From: Pelecanus crispus
Taxonomy: Eukaryota; Chordata; Aves; Pelecaniformes; Pelecanidae
Assembly (NCBI RefSeq): GCF_030463565.1
Contig: NC_134648.1
Span: forward strand, 15,075,306-15,139,305
DNA length: 64,000 nucleotides
Direction of reading: 5' to 3'
In this document: positions 48,301 through 60,188 of the stretch, piece by piece
Layout: every line of letters starts with the position of its first letter
How positions within the stretch are numbered: the first letter of the stretch is position 1
Notes under the pieces: generated by a model
The model's database searches: none
What the model saw: only the letters and a program-made list of their open reading frames with translations
Told to the model about the DNA's origin: nothing
Made by a program: the position numbers and the translations under genes

Positions 48301-51300
48301 TTTCCTTAGAAATGGTAACCATATGAAAGCTATAAATGCTGATACCAAAACTATAGTTCAATATATGGATGTGGGCCCTGGAAAAAGGGAAATGGGATCT
48401 GTTTGCTAGCTAAAGGGAAAAATCTTGTTGCTGCCTAGGCTTTTTGCCAAAGCGCAGCTGAAGTAGGATTACTTTAGGTGTGTGTTGTGTGGCAGCTTTT
48501 CCCCTCTTGCTTTTTATATGAGGTGCTCCGAGGAACATGGCTATGAACAGAAGAAAGTCTGGTTTGATTTCATATTTTCAGGAACTCATAACTGAAAAGG
48601 TGGGTGTATGCTTTGACAATTGTCCCCCATGCACGGAACAGGGCTCCTAGTGCTGGTTTCAGCTGTGACTCGGTACTGCTCAGCTCCCTGACACGGCTGC
48701 CGTGGTGTCTGGGCACATAGAAGCCAGTCGCTGCTCTTGCTGGTCCCATTGCAGTGCTGGTGAGGGGGGTTGACAGCTGGAAGAGGTCAGAGGAGCAATT
48801 GCTGGCAGCAGAGTGGGAGATGGAAACCAGGAGACTAAAGAGTGTTGTTACACGCAGAGCTCCAGCCTCCATGCTTTCTCAAAGTGCCCATGCTGATCAG
48901 CAAAGAGACCTTCCTGCTAGCCCCGGGTTACGGTAGCAATTTAATATAAACATGGTATTGGCTCTCAATGTGAGAAAATGTAGGTCATCCACGAACATGA
49001 GGTAGATAAAGTTGGAGCTGGATTTCTCTAGAAATGTTAGAATATGGCCGTGCTGCACAGCACTGTTAGACACCAATGTACAGTGAGTGCAGAGCTTTAC
49101 GCTCATCTCAAGTGTAAAGAGATTTGCCATTGAAATTCTCTTATCCTTCTACCTTATAAGGTATAAACTTTGGTACTTTTATATCCACTTTTTTCTCCTG
49201 GGACATGCACTTTGTGAGTTACAAAATCAGTCAATCGATAGGTTTCCTTTAAAGGAAAAAGCAGGAATGAATATTCAGCAGTCATAAAAATGCTCTGGAG
49301 ATTGCCATCTAATTGGGATGAAATAAAAAGCAGAAGCTGATTAGAATTCCAGAAAATGGGATATTCATCTATCTATAGGAATTTGAGTCTTCATATGCCA
49401 GATCTTGTAATTCAGCTCTCAATGTCCTTGATTTTTAAGCACTTCTGGAGAAATCATTAAATGAAGGAAAAGTAAGAGGAATTTTAAAAGCCAAATACAT
49501 TGATTTAACAAAAAAAAAAAGTAGCCAACATGAATTGTCTGGTTGAAGGGATGCATAGGTAAAATATAACACAGTAGATTGTGCCTGAAATGTGCTTTCA
49601 TCATCGCTGAAGCATTGCCCCGTGCCAGGGACTTACTGTCTCCAGCACAGACTGACATGCTAAGCTAGAAGCATAGGATGCAATGAGACTTTTTCATGGT
49701 GCATCTTTGCTTATTTTTCAGATCAGGTCATAGTACTTTTCAATGCAAGTGCCTCCCTCGGGCACATTTTTCTTTCTTATGTATTTTCTTACATTCTTTC
49801 TGTGTTTGAATGCTCTTGCTTCTCTCCTCCCATTTTTAGCTCCTACGTATGTGACTTAGGAGAGCATTCATAGGACTTGTGAGAAGGTGACCTCTGACCT
49901 CAAAGAAAGGAGGGCAGGGGGGAAGCTGGACTTCCACATCTACAGAGATGTATAAAACAGCTGCTGACATTGTGGGAGACCTGGAAAGCCTCAGGGAATT
50001 GTCCTAGCTTGTGCTTGGTTCTATTAAAAATACTCTGTGTTTACTTTTTTTTTAATCTATACATGTGTGAATTATGAAATCAGGGAGAGGGGCCATTATA
50101 GGGTGGCATACTCAATATCTTATATGGAAAAGCTGCCTGCTCTTTTATTTATCTAAGTATTAATATAGCTAGAAAACAATGTCAAGGGTTTTGACAAAAA
50201 AAGCCTCAAAACAAAACCAAGCAAAGCTTGATGTTATGTGAGCAGGGTTGGGCTCGCTAATCATTGTGCCGTTTTCCAGCTGATGTGTGTGCCTGACCCA
50301 TAATGTCTGTTAATTGTAATATGAATGAAAATGCAGTGCACCTGCATAAGGTGGAAGGAAATAGTACTGTATTTTGGTATAATTTTACTGTGATCTGTCC
50401 CTCAGCGAGGGATATTTGGGTGCTTTGTCAATACTACTTGCTGAAGTGCTCCAAATGGACTTGGTTTATGTCCTTGTTTTGGAGAAACTTCTGCACTATA
50501 GGGACAGGGCTTTTGCTCAGGACAGCAGGGTTTGGCAGTAAATGGGGACGACGCTGTGAGTCCCTGGGCCGCAGCATTTCTGTCTGTATCATCTGAAAGG
50601 AGATGATGTCAAGTGACTCATCCTAGGCCAAGTCATTCCTTCCAATAGTTGCTCTTACATTTTCTTGGCAACAGTATTAGCCATGTTCTTAGGCCAGTTT
50701 GGCCATGCTATCACTGCTGGTGTGAGTGGACCACTGAGCTGTGCTCCCACCGGCTGCATGGGCAGCTAATGCACCCATCGTAGCCCCATGGCCCTGGGGA
50801 AGGAAGGACTTTTCTGTGAAATGCTTAGGGAAAAACTGAAGTGCAACATTGACTTCTCCTGCCTCCTCCACTTCAGTGTCTTTTAACTTTTGCCACTCCA
50901 AGCAGCCTGATATGTATACTATTTTGTACACTCAATATTTCATTTTTAATACTGCTCAGCGTAGCTATGATGTGTAGCAGCTTTATTGGCAACGTACCTT
51001 GAATGTCTCGGTTGCTCTGAACTTTCCTGTTTGGCTGTCTGGGTGGGGGATTTCAGAACTAGAAAAATGTAAATGTTAATTATTTTGTGTAGGGAAGTCT
51101 ATTTTAGTGAGTTAAGCTATTAAAAATGTGGATCCAGATTCACATTGTCCCTGTTTTTTTTTCCATTTGTGACTTTTTTCTATAGTTTGGGCTTCCTGGG
51201 TGCTTTCAAGTGCCATGCTATGTGTGTTCACTGTTCTTAACTTCTTACTAGATGAAGAGTTGACTTACAATCTGGTTTAACTCAGTACCTTTCAGGCAGC

Positions 51301-54026
51301 TAATTTTTCAGCAGAAAATAACTGTAGAACGTTTTGGAGGATCATCATATGTTTAAAGAATGTAAGTCGGAGCCACTTCCTTGTGCACCAGAAGGAATGT
51401 CAGCAGAGTATGTTTAGTCTGAGAGCAGGAGGGCCAACAAGGAAGGCATTGTATGAAGAGGTGTAGGTCAAGCGGATATAGCCACTAGAGACTGAAAGAC
51501 CCCAGAGTATTGCTTGTGAAGGTCTAGAATAGTTATTACTATTACTTGTATTATTATAGCTGCTAAAAGGTATTTCAAAGGGAGGGGATTTTTGAGTTTC
51601 TGCAAATAATGGAGTAATCTTTGCCTAGTAAAAATTGGCATAGCATCCATAGCTTAGAACCATGGAGAATCTGGACTAAAATTTGCTTAATATATTTGGT
51701 TCTGGTAGAGCTAGAAGTTAAAATAAGATAAATCCTTCACAAGAGGGGGAAGATAGCTGGCAAAATAAGCAATAAGTGTCAAACTGAAAAAATAGGCTCT
51801 GGAGCCATTGAAATGCAGACCGACCTTAGGAATTCAGGAGCCGTGTCTGTAGGAGGTGGTCTGAACAATCTGGCCAGCACTTTTGGGTATATAGACTCTG
51901 AATGACCGTTAAATCCATTCTAGTTGTAGCAAGCTGGTCTTATGACTAAATTCATCATTGCAAACAGCCAGTCTGGAATCCTTGCTCATGGAAGTGAGTG
52001 AATACATACTAAGAGTAGGAAGGGTTTCATTGTGCCAGCAGCTTGAAGAACTGAAACAGTAAGAAAGAAAATTAGTAGTCCATTCTGTAGCCTTTCAAAT
52101 GTATCCTTTGAATACAGATGCTGGCTACAGTTGTATTTTCTGTAGTGTGTTACTTGCAGTCCCCCAGCAAACCTCACTTGCTGACATAGACACGTGCAAC
52201 TCCCATTAAACTTAGTGGGAGCTGTGCTTGCTGAACTTGGCCCTCTGCCTGCAGAAAATGAAAAGCGTTGGCAGGTTAGCCAGAGGAAAGTGTTCTTCTC
52301 TTTGGGGTGCTTGTCACTTGTTCTGAGGCACTCTGGGCCTGTGGAAGAAATTCTGCAAAATCAGGGCTAGCCAGGAGGGCTCAGACAAATTTCCTTTTCC
52401 TTATTCCCCTCTGTATTAAATGCTAGGAGGCCTGAGAACTGTGCAAAGCATGGTCACTGGCAGACTCCGGATGCATAGTAGCCTTACCTGCACCTTGGAC
52501 TTTGCTTGTACCTGTAATAAGATGAACTTCTCCTTTATTTTCTCTGTTATGAGGCAGAGGTTTGACAGGGGACACCAAAGTTATGGCTTTGGTCTTTTTT
52601 CAGGTGTGGTGGCTGCAGTAGCACGTATACAGTGTGGAAAATAACGTGTGCGTGCTCATGCATGAAAGCACACCCTTCAGTGCCTGGAAAAGAATAGAAG
52701 AATGTATGAAAAGGTCTTTGAATCCAAGACTATTTTTGAGTTATTGCAGTGTGATCATTCTCCTTTCTTCTAGGCTGTGTTTTAGCCCCAGCCTGTACTT
52801 CTCTAGCTTGTCCTTTATTTAGTTATTTTTCTGAATCCCCCTCTTAATTTGTGAGGGCAGCTGAGCTGTCCTTTCCTGGGATTTCATGAATTAAAAATAC
52901 TGCACAGTCCAAATGTCTTGGGAGTTTCAGTCCTGTTTCTGAAAGTGAGGTAGGCACTTAGTAGTATAAATCCCATTACAAATAAATGGGATTCAGAATT
53001 GCTCATGCCTAATATCTTTTTTGAAAATGAAAATTTGGTCTCTTGCTAGCATGTGTTTAAAAAAAAAAAAGTCGTCACTTCATGTGTTACTTGAAATTGT
53101 GCTTAAAATACAGTAGTTCTATAAGATGCTGGTTACTAGCATTCCTTGCATTGTATGATGACTTCTGAAGTAGACAGGATTATATTATCTGGAGTTGCAA
53201 CACTTCAGTCTCAGAATGTTTACAATAAAAATTTGATGCTGACAAGAATTGTGGAGTATACTTATTCTCTTGCTGTGGATTAAACAATTGATTCTGAAAG
53301 ATTAAAATGCCCCACCTGCCTTCTTGCACACTTCTGTTTTGCCATGTCAAACAATATAAAATGAATACTGCACTTCCCTCTATCTAATTGAATAATTTAC
53401 TGTAAATAGCTGTCATTTACTTTAGAGCAGTAGGGGATCATTAGCCAAATGGATGTGAGTAAGTCATGCCTTTAATGCGTTAGAGGGGCCTAAAATGGAA
53501 TCATCTAAATGGGACCATCAATACAGCATGCTGAATTAAGTCAGAGGCACTTAAAGCTTTAAGTCCTCTTTCTTGTAAATTACATGCTCCCTCGGCAGAA
53601 AGGTAATCAAGAACTTGCATAAAGTACAGCATCTTTGTTTCAAAGCTTTATTTTTAATGAATAAAATAGTACAATTTGGATGACATGATTGGTAGGTATA
53701 ACTGTGTTTTGGGTTTCCCCCATTTTAATTACTTCCTTTCTTTACTGATTGAAGCCTTCTTGCTTGCAAGCAGCTACTTGTGCTGACTAATATTGGCTCT
53801 ATTCTATAAATAAGCAAGATAGGCAGGTAATATAATATCTTTTCTTGACTTTTATGGGTGTATAACTTGGTAATTATTTGCAGAAGTTGGTATTTTGTAT
53901 ATGTAATTTTAGAAAGGTCCCAGTCAATCTTAACTCCTAAATGTACAATACATTTTTGGCTTATTTTACCATTGAAGTCATAGAATCATAGAATGCTTTG
54001 GGTTGGAAGGGACCTTCAGAGGTCAT

Positions 54027-56860
54027 CTAGCCCAACCCCCCTGCAGTGAGCAGGGACAGCTTTAACCAGATCAGGTTGCTCAGAGCCCCATCCAACCTGA
54101 CCTTGAATGTTGCCAGGGATGGGGCCTCCACTGCCTCTCTGGGCAACCTGTTCCAGTGCTTCACCACCCTCATTGTAAAAAATTTCTTCCTTATAGCCAG
54201 TCTAAATCTATTCTTCTTTAGTTTAAATCCATTATTCCTTGTCCTGTCACAGCAGGCCTTGCTAAAAAGATTGCCCCCATCTTTCCTATAGGCCCCCTTT
54301 AAGTACTGAAAGGCTGCAATAAGGTCTCCTCGCAGCCTGCTCTTCTCCAGGCTAAACAACCTCAACTCTCTCAGCCTGGCCTCATAAGAGAGGTGAATAC
54401 ATACTAATACATCCAGCCCTCAGATCATTTTGGTGGCCCTCTTCTGGACACACTCCAACAGGTCCATGTCCTTCTTGTGCTGAGGACTCCAGAGCTGGAC
54501 GCAGTACTCCAGGTGAGGTCTCACCAGAGCACAGTAGAGAGGCAGAATCACCTCCCCCAACCTGCTGGCCACGCTTCTTTTGATGCAGCCCAGCATACGG
54601 TTGGCTTTCTGGGCTGTGAGCGCACATTGTTGGCTCATGTCCAGCTTTTCATCTACCAGTACACCCAAGTCCTTCTCTGCAGGGCTGCTCTCAATCTCTT
54701 CATCCCCCAGCCTGTACTGATATCAGGGGTTGCCCAGTCCCATGTGCAGGACCTTGCACTTGGCCTTGTTGAACCTCATGAGGTTCACATGGGCCTGCTT
54801 CTCAAGCTTGTCCAGGTCCCTCTGAATGGCATCCTGTCCTTCAGGCATGTCAGCTGCACCACTCAGCTTGGAGTTATCTACAAATTTGCTGAGGGTGCAC
54901 TTGATCCCACTGTCTGTCATTGATGAAGATGTTAAACAGCACTGGTCCCAGTACAGACCCCTGATGGACTCCACTTGTCACCAGTCTCCATGTTGGTATT
55001 GAGCTGTTGACCACTATCCTCTGGATGTGACCATCAAGCCAATTCCTTATTCACCAAACAGTCCACCCATCAAACCCATATCTCCCTAATTTATAGAGAA
55101 GGATGCTGTGGGAGACAGTGTCGAAGGCTTTACAGAAGTCCAAACAGATGACATCCATTGCTTTTCCCTTGTCCACTGATGCAGTCACTCCTTCACAGAA
55201 AGCCACTAGGTTGGTCAGGCAGGACTTGCCCTTGGTGAATCTGTGCTGGCTGTCTCAAATCACCTCCCTGTCTTCCATGTGCTTGAGCATAGCTTCTAGG
55301 AGGGTCTGTTCCATGATCTTCCCAGGCACAGAGGTGAGGCTGACAGGTCGGTAGTTCCCAGGGTCCTCCTTTCTTCCCCTTTTAAAAATGGGCACAACAT
55401 TCCCCTTCTTCCAGTCACCAGGGACTTCACCTGACTGCCATGACTTTTCAAATATCATGGAGAGTGGCTTGGCAACTACATTAGCCAACTCCCTCAGGAC
55501 TCTGGGATGCATCTCATCAGGTCCCATAGACTTGTGTACCTTCAGGTTCCTCAGCTGGTCTTGAACCTGATCTTCCCTTACAGCTGGGAGGAGCTTTGCC
55601 CCCCTAGTCCCCACCTTGTGGTCCATTGATTCGGGAGGGATGAGGAGAGAGGCTGCCGGTGAAGACTGAGGCAAAGAAGTTGTTGAGTACCTCAGCCTTC
55701 TCCTTGTCTGTTGATACTAGGTCATCATTCTTGTTCATCTGGGGGTACACTTTCTCTAACCTTCCTTTTTTGGTTGGCATACCTGTAGAAGCCCTTCTTG
55801 TTATTCTTTACATCCCTTGCCAAATTCAGCTCCAGCTGTGCCTTGGCCTTTCCTGACCCCCTCCCTACACAACTGGGTAGCTTCCCTGTACTCTTCCCAG
55901 GACACCTGTCCCTGCTTCCACTGCCTGTGCAGTTCCCTCTTACTCTTTAGTTTGACCAGCAGGTCTCAACTCAGCCATGCTGGTCTCTTCCCATCCTTGC
56001 CTGAGTTCTTACACTTGGGGACTGAGAGCTCTTGTGCTCTATGGAAGGTGTCCTTAAAGATCTGCCAGCTCTTTTCCGTTCCCCTGTCCCTGAGGACCGT
56101 TTCCCAGGGGGTCCTTCTGCCTAACTCCTTGAAGAGCTGGAAGTTAGCTTTTCTAAAATTTTGGGTCCTGACTGTACTCCTTGCTTTTCCCATATCCCTC
56201 AGGAGTGTGAACTCCACCAATGCGTGATCACTGCAGCCCAGGCTGCCTCCAGTCCTCACATCACCAATGAGCTTACTTGCATTGGTGACCATCAGGTAGG
56301 GGTGTCTATTACCTGGCTTAGGAAGTTATCCTCAATGCATTCTAGGAATCTAGAACGTTGGGGTGGTTGAAGACCTCCAGTAGGCTGAGAGTCTGCAAGC
56401 ACAAAGCCTCCTGGAGCTGGGGGAAGAAGGCTTCGTCAGTGGGCTCCCCTTGATCAGGCAGCCTGCAGTAGACACCAACCACAAGATTCCCTTTGTTGCC
56501 TCTGCCTCTGACTCTTACCCATAAGCTTTCAACCTGCTCGTGGCTATTCTTCAGGGACAGCTCTTCACACTGTATCCATTTCTTTATGTAGAGGGCAATG
56601 CCTCCGCCCCTCCTTCCTTGCCTGTCCCTTCTGAACAGCTTGTAGCCATTGATAGCCACATTCCAGTCATGGAATTTGTCCCACCAAGTTTCAGTTATGA
56701 CAGTCAGGTCATAGCTTTCTAGTAGCACAGTAGCTTCTAACTCCTCCTGTTTGTTCCCCATGCTGTTTGCATTTGTGTAGAGGCATTTCATCTGGGCTGT
56801 TGGCCATGTTGCCTTCTTAGTGGAAAATTCCTTGTTTCCCTTGAGGTATTTCATGGACTT
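54027..56860 (-). pseudogene. CR1 ORF2 remnant (APE-type endonuclease and reverse transcriptase)
   Basis: Endonuclease: 56854-56342 contains YTNANSM and the ITETWW motif with the catalytic Glu; 56292-55966 continues with SDHALVEF, holding the catalytic His. Reverse transcriptase: 55674-55255 has the N-terminal RT blocks ([13 protein letters not shown] and [14 protein letters not shown]) and then a TGA stop at 55255-55257. Beyond the stop, motif A (LDFCKAFD) is readable at about 55105-55155. The FADD box (motif C) reads FVDN at about 54880 (piece 54974-54723), so a catalytic Asp is lost. C-terminal pieces 54668-54420 and 54365-54027 include [13 protein letters not shown] and [14 protein letters not shown]. 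The gene is clearly dead: multiple frames, at least one nonsense codon and a mutated active site. Confidence 0.9.
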
Positions 56861-57049
56861 TTCCTTGTTAGCTCCTACTACCTCAGGAGCCCCCAGTTTG
56901 ACTGTGCTGCAGCGTCCCCAGCATGCTTCTTGGCAACAGGTTGAGGGCTCATAGTAGCACCTCGTCCCTCTAACCTTTGTGTACCATCACACAGCTTGTC
57001 ACAGGCAATCCTGGTATGGTCCCCCTTCTCCTTCACTTCTAGTTTAAAG

Positions 57050-58156
57050 CACTGTCACTGAGTCCTGCAAGCTCCTGAGCAAACACCTCTTTCCCCTTTG
57101 AGAAAGGTGGCTCCAGTTTGACACCAGCAAGCCTGCTGCAGCGTAGGCTGTCCCGTTGTCAAAAAACCCAAAGTTGTGATGGTGGCACCAGCCACAGAGC
57201 CATGTATTAATAGACTGGGTCTGCCTGTTCCTTCCCATGTCACCTCCCACAACTGGAAGGAAAAAATAACCTGTGCCCCAGATTCCCTCACTAACCATCC
57301 CAAGGCCCTGAAGTCTCTTTTAATCCCCCTTGGGCTACGCACTGCAAATTCATCACCACCACATGGAAGAGCAGTAATGGGTAGTAGTCCAAGGGCTGTA
57401 CCAGGCTGGGAAGTCTCCTGGTGATATCTCTGACCCTGGCTCCTGGGAGGCAGCAGACTTCCCTATGAGGAGGGTCTGCCCAGCATATTGGATCCTCTGT
57501 TCCCCTCAGAAGGGAGTCTCCTACAACTATGACCTGTCTTTTCTTCCTTGTGGAGGTGGTAGTAATATGGGGGGTAGGTCTTGGTGACTCCTCTGGTGTA
57601 GATGTATCAACGCCCACATCATCGACTGACTGATCCTCCACATCGAGAGCCTCAAACCTATTGTGTAGAGGCACCTGGGGAGTCATGGTGGGCAAGGAAA
57701 GGGTTTGCTTGCTGCCCTGATTGTGGACTTGTTTCCACTTGCTGCTTCCCTCTAAGACCCTGCCTACATTCTGGTGGGGGGAGGGTACTGGATCCCTTTG
57801 GTCACCAGGGCTTTCTCTGGTGGCTGTCCCTGTTCAGGTTTCTGGGAGGTCAGAGCGTGGTTCCACCAGTCTATCTCTTGCTCAGACTCCCTGATGCTCT
57901 GTAGCCTGTCTACTTCCTTTCTTAGCTCTGCCACCAGGCAGAGTAGATAGTCCACCTGGTCACAGTGTACACAGCTGTTCCCTCCACTGCCATCTGTTCC
58001 CAGTGCAAGCTGGTGGCACTCCCTGCAGCCGGAGACCTGGAGAGCTGTGTCTTTCCCTGGGAGCTCAGTCTGGGTAGATACATCCTTTCTGGCCAGTGCA
58101 GTAGATATAGCCTTCTGCCGGGTGGATACCATGACCATGCCTAGGCTCCCTCTCAC
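57050..58156 (-). pseudogene. CR1 ORF1 remnant (zinc-finger-like and esterase-like domains)
   Basis: The first open piece, 58156-57764 (130 codons), has paired CxxC motifs (CREC and CVHC) followed by a leucine/charge-rich helical stretch (YLLCLVAELRKEVDRL), typical of the N-terminal region of CR1 ORF1. The next piece, 57695-57291, carries an SGNH-esterase block I, VVGDSLLRGTE, with the nucleophile Ser in GDS. The later GxND block appears as VVMN, so a key glycine and the aspartate are missing. A third piece, 57298-57044 in another frame, ends with HLSQRGK, the expected catalytic-His block. At least two frame changes separate these parts. The ORF1 protein is thought to bind RNA and perhaps lipid; this copy is defunct. 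Confidence 0.85.
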
Positions 58157-58308
58157 CAGTTGAACTTACTGAACCTACCTCTTAAGTTAGGAGGGGGGGA
58201 ATTTGCCCTGCCCGTGCAAACGGACATGCCATGCCCTTCTGATGTGCCACGCCCTATTTGCCTGTCCTGTTTGCCATGCTCCTGGTCGCTCGTGCTCCCT
58301 GGGGACTG

Positions 58309-58316
58309 CTTTTATA
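58309..58316 (-). promoter_or_regulatory. TATAAAAG box in the CR1 5' UTR
   Basis: On the - strand, TATAAAAG sits about 190 nt inside the 5' end of the CR1 element and about 160 nt upstream of ORF1. It could be part of an internal LINE promoter, but LINE promoters usually start at the element's first base, so its role is uncertain. Confidence 0.3.
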
Positions 58317-58513
58317 GGTGAGGTGGTTTGGCAGCTGTCACTCCTGTCCCTACCCAGCCTGAGTCAGAGCTGCCACTCATCAGCAGCTTGCCCTTTCCCG
58401 CTCTAGGGAGGGGCTGGGGTGCCCTCTCTCTCCCTGCACTTTTGCTGCCTTAGAAAGGGTGCCCCAGCATGATCCTCTGCTCTGGAGCCCTTCGCCTTGG
58501 TGACTTCATTGAA

Positions 58514-59937
58514 AAAAGTTAGTGACAGGGCTGTTGGGTACTTTAATAAGTCTGTCCTTCTCATTGACTCCTCCTGGCCCCATCCAGTTCTTCTGTTCAG
58601 TTCCCTGTTATACTGGAAAAAGGTTGGTCTTCAGTTAAAATCAGAAGCCAAACTTTCAATGATATCTGAAGAGAGGGATGCAATACTGGTAGCAACTGTC
58701 TTGAGGTACGAGACTTGATTTAAAAATTGCTTCAGTTAATTGCAACTTTGGTAGTTTGTATTACACATAAGAATGTTCCTTTTTGAAGTTTCCTGAGGTC
58801 CCTTCAACCTCAACCATCCTGTCATCAAGTGATACTAGTTTCTGAGTCACAGTGACTTTGTGGGGACAAGTGGCATAAATTTTACAAAAAAGCATTCCCT
58901 TCTGAGTTTTGACTTTGGTCTGTTTTATTGTTCTAACCTTTTAGGGGTTCTAGGACGTTAAGGTTCCTGACCTATTTTTCCATGTTTATTCCTGATTGAA
59001 TTCCCCTCTTAGTCATGTCCTGTCAGTGGTCAACCATTTCACATTTTAAAACCTTTTTTTGTGCACTAGGCATTCCACTCCCACATGTATGAACTCTTCA
59101 ATTCTTGGAAATAGATTTGGACACATATTTTAAAATCAACTTGAGGTTCAAGGGCTGTAAATAAACAAAAAAGTGTGCCCCCCCCCCCAACATTATTGCA
59201 AACGTAATCTGTCACTGCATTGAAGAGAGTAGAAGAATTTGATACACTGTTACTTCAAAGTATGGAGAGGTTAAACAACTTGCTGTGTAGCTGGGAGGAA
59301 GTTGGTGGCAAACCTTGTTGTGGAAAGCAGGACAGTTTCCTTATTTTCATTCCCTAGCTGTAACCACTGCCCTATGTTTCCTGTAACTGATTCCTCCCCT
59401 CCCCCTGCCCCTTACTGATATTTGGTGTATGTGGTGTTTTTTTTTTTTAAAAGGTAAATTCATCTTGTGCTTTGAAACTTTTCAGAATCTGCTTATGAAC
59501 TGCTTTCACTTTTATTGGATGAGTCATGAGTCAAAAGCTCTGTCCTGTAGTTCCACCATGAGTAATGCTTAGCATTTTCTTGGGTTCTCTTTTAGAAGAC
59601 TATTAAATTAAAAGAATAATCTGTTTTTTGATATCTTAATGGACAATTAGGTGGCTGGGTCTCAGAACTGATTTACATTTACCACTGCAGTAACTTAAAT
59701 TTTTTCCTCCAATTTAAGGTTGTCACTTTTTTCCTTACATGTACATGTTGCTGGCCATAGCTCTCCATCTTTAAATAAATAAAAATATTTCAGTGGTTGG
59801 GACTGCTGTACAAGTATTGATTCTGCTTTTGGGGACAGTTTTTCACTGAGGTCTGTATTGACAGTAGCTACCAAAGCTGGCCTATGTACACAGGCTCCAA
59901 GTTACCTATGTGACATTCAAGTTGTGGTAATGAATGT
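58514..59937. other. Intergenic DNA between CR1 copies, no gene recognised
   Basis: About 1.4 kb of AT-rich sequence with a C10 tract near 59179-59188 and a T run near 59438-59448. Open frames are short and lack any recognisable feature. Confidence 0.6.
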
Positions 59938-60188
59938 AGAATCATAGAATTGTTTCAGTTGGAAAAGACCTTTAAGATCATTAAGTCCAACTGCAAACGT
60001 AACACTGCCAAGTCTGCCACTAAACCATGTCCCTAAGTGTCACATCTACGTGTCTCTTAAATACCTCTAGGGGTGGGGACTCAACCACTTCTTGTGGTTC
60101 CACAAGCCTGTTCCATTGCTTGACAACCATTTTGGTGAAGAAATTCTTCCTAGTATCCAATCTAAACTTCCCCGGTGCAACTTGAGGC
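59938..60188 (-). mobile_element. 5'-truncated CR1 LINE (left arm of a head-to-head pair)
   Basis: Read on the - strand, it runs from the ORF2 C-terminus (near 60188, GCCTCAAGTTGCACC) through VKQW-like sequence and the 3' UTR to the tail ATTCTATGATTCT at 59950-59938. Its 5' break directly abuts the 5' break of the next, oppositely oriented CR1, so the two form an inverted pair. Confidence 0.9.

Larger units (their letters stand above)
29312..53976. other. Large intergenic stretch, no gene recognised
   Basis: Nearly 25 kb without a recognisable gene or large repeat. It contains a perfect 2 x 43 bp tandem duplication (39306-39391), a 2 x 12 bp one (39770-39793) and a C18-A12 homopolymer junction (42368-42397). 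Poly(A/T) runs are frequent, for example about 43631-43645. Open frames worth a note are 37759-38268 (169 codons, +) and a splice-bounded 102-nt frame at 31451-31552; both are treated as weak candidates among the findings. No CpG island is present, so no broadly expressed gene is likely to start here. Confidence 0.55.
53977..58506 (-). mobile_element. Near-full-length CR1 LINE, inactivated
   Basis: Read on the - strand, the element has a GC-rich 5' UTR (about 58506-58160), ORF1 (about 58156-57050), ORF2 with endonuclease and reverse transcriptase (about 56860-54027), and a short 3' UTR ending in two ATTCTATG units (seen as CATAGAAT at 53979-53994). The 4.5-kb span matches the known length of intact CR1. 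CATTGAA at 53970-53976 recurs at 58507-58513 just outside the element and may be the target-site duplication. Frames are broken by several stops and frameshifts and key catalytic residues are changed, so it cannot move on its own. Most chance open frames on the + strand here are antisense shadows. Confidence 0.93.

Noticed and set aside
54477..56227. Open frames on the + strand (148 and 136 codons and others) within 54-57 kb
   Set aside because: They are antisense shadows of the CR1 ORF2 on the - strand.
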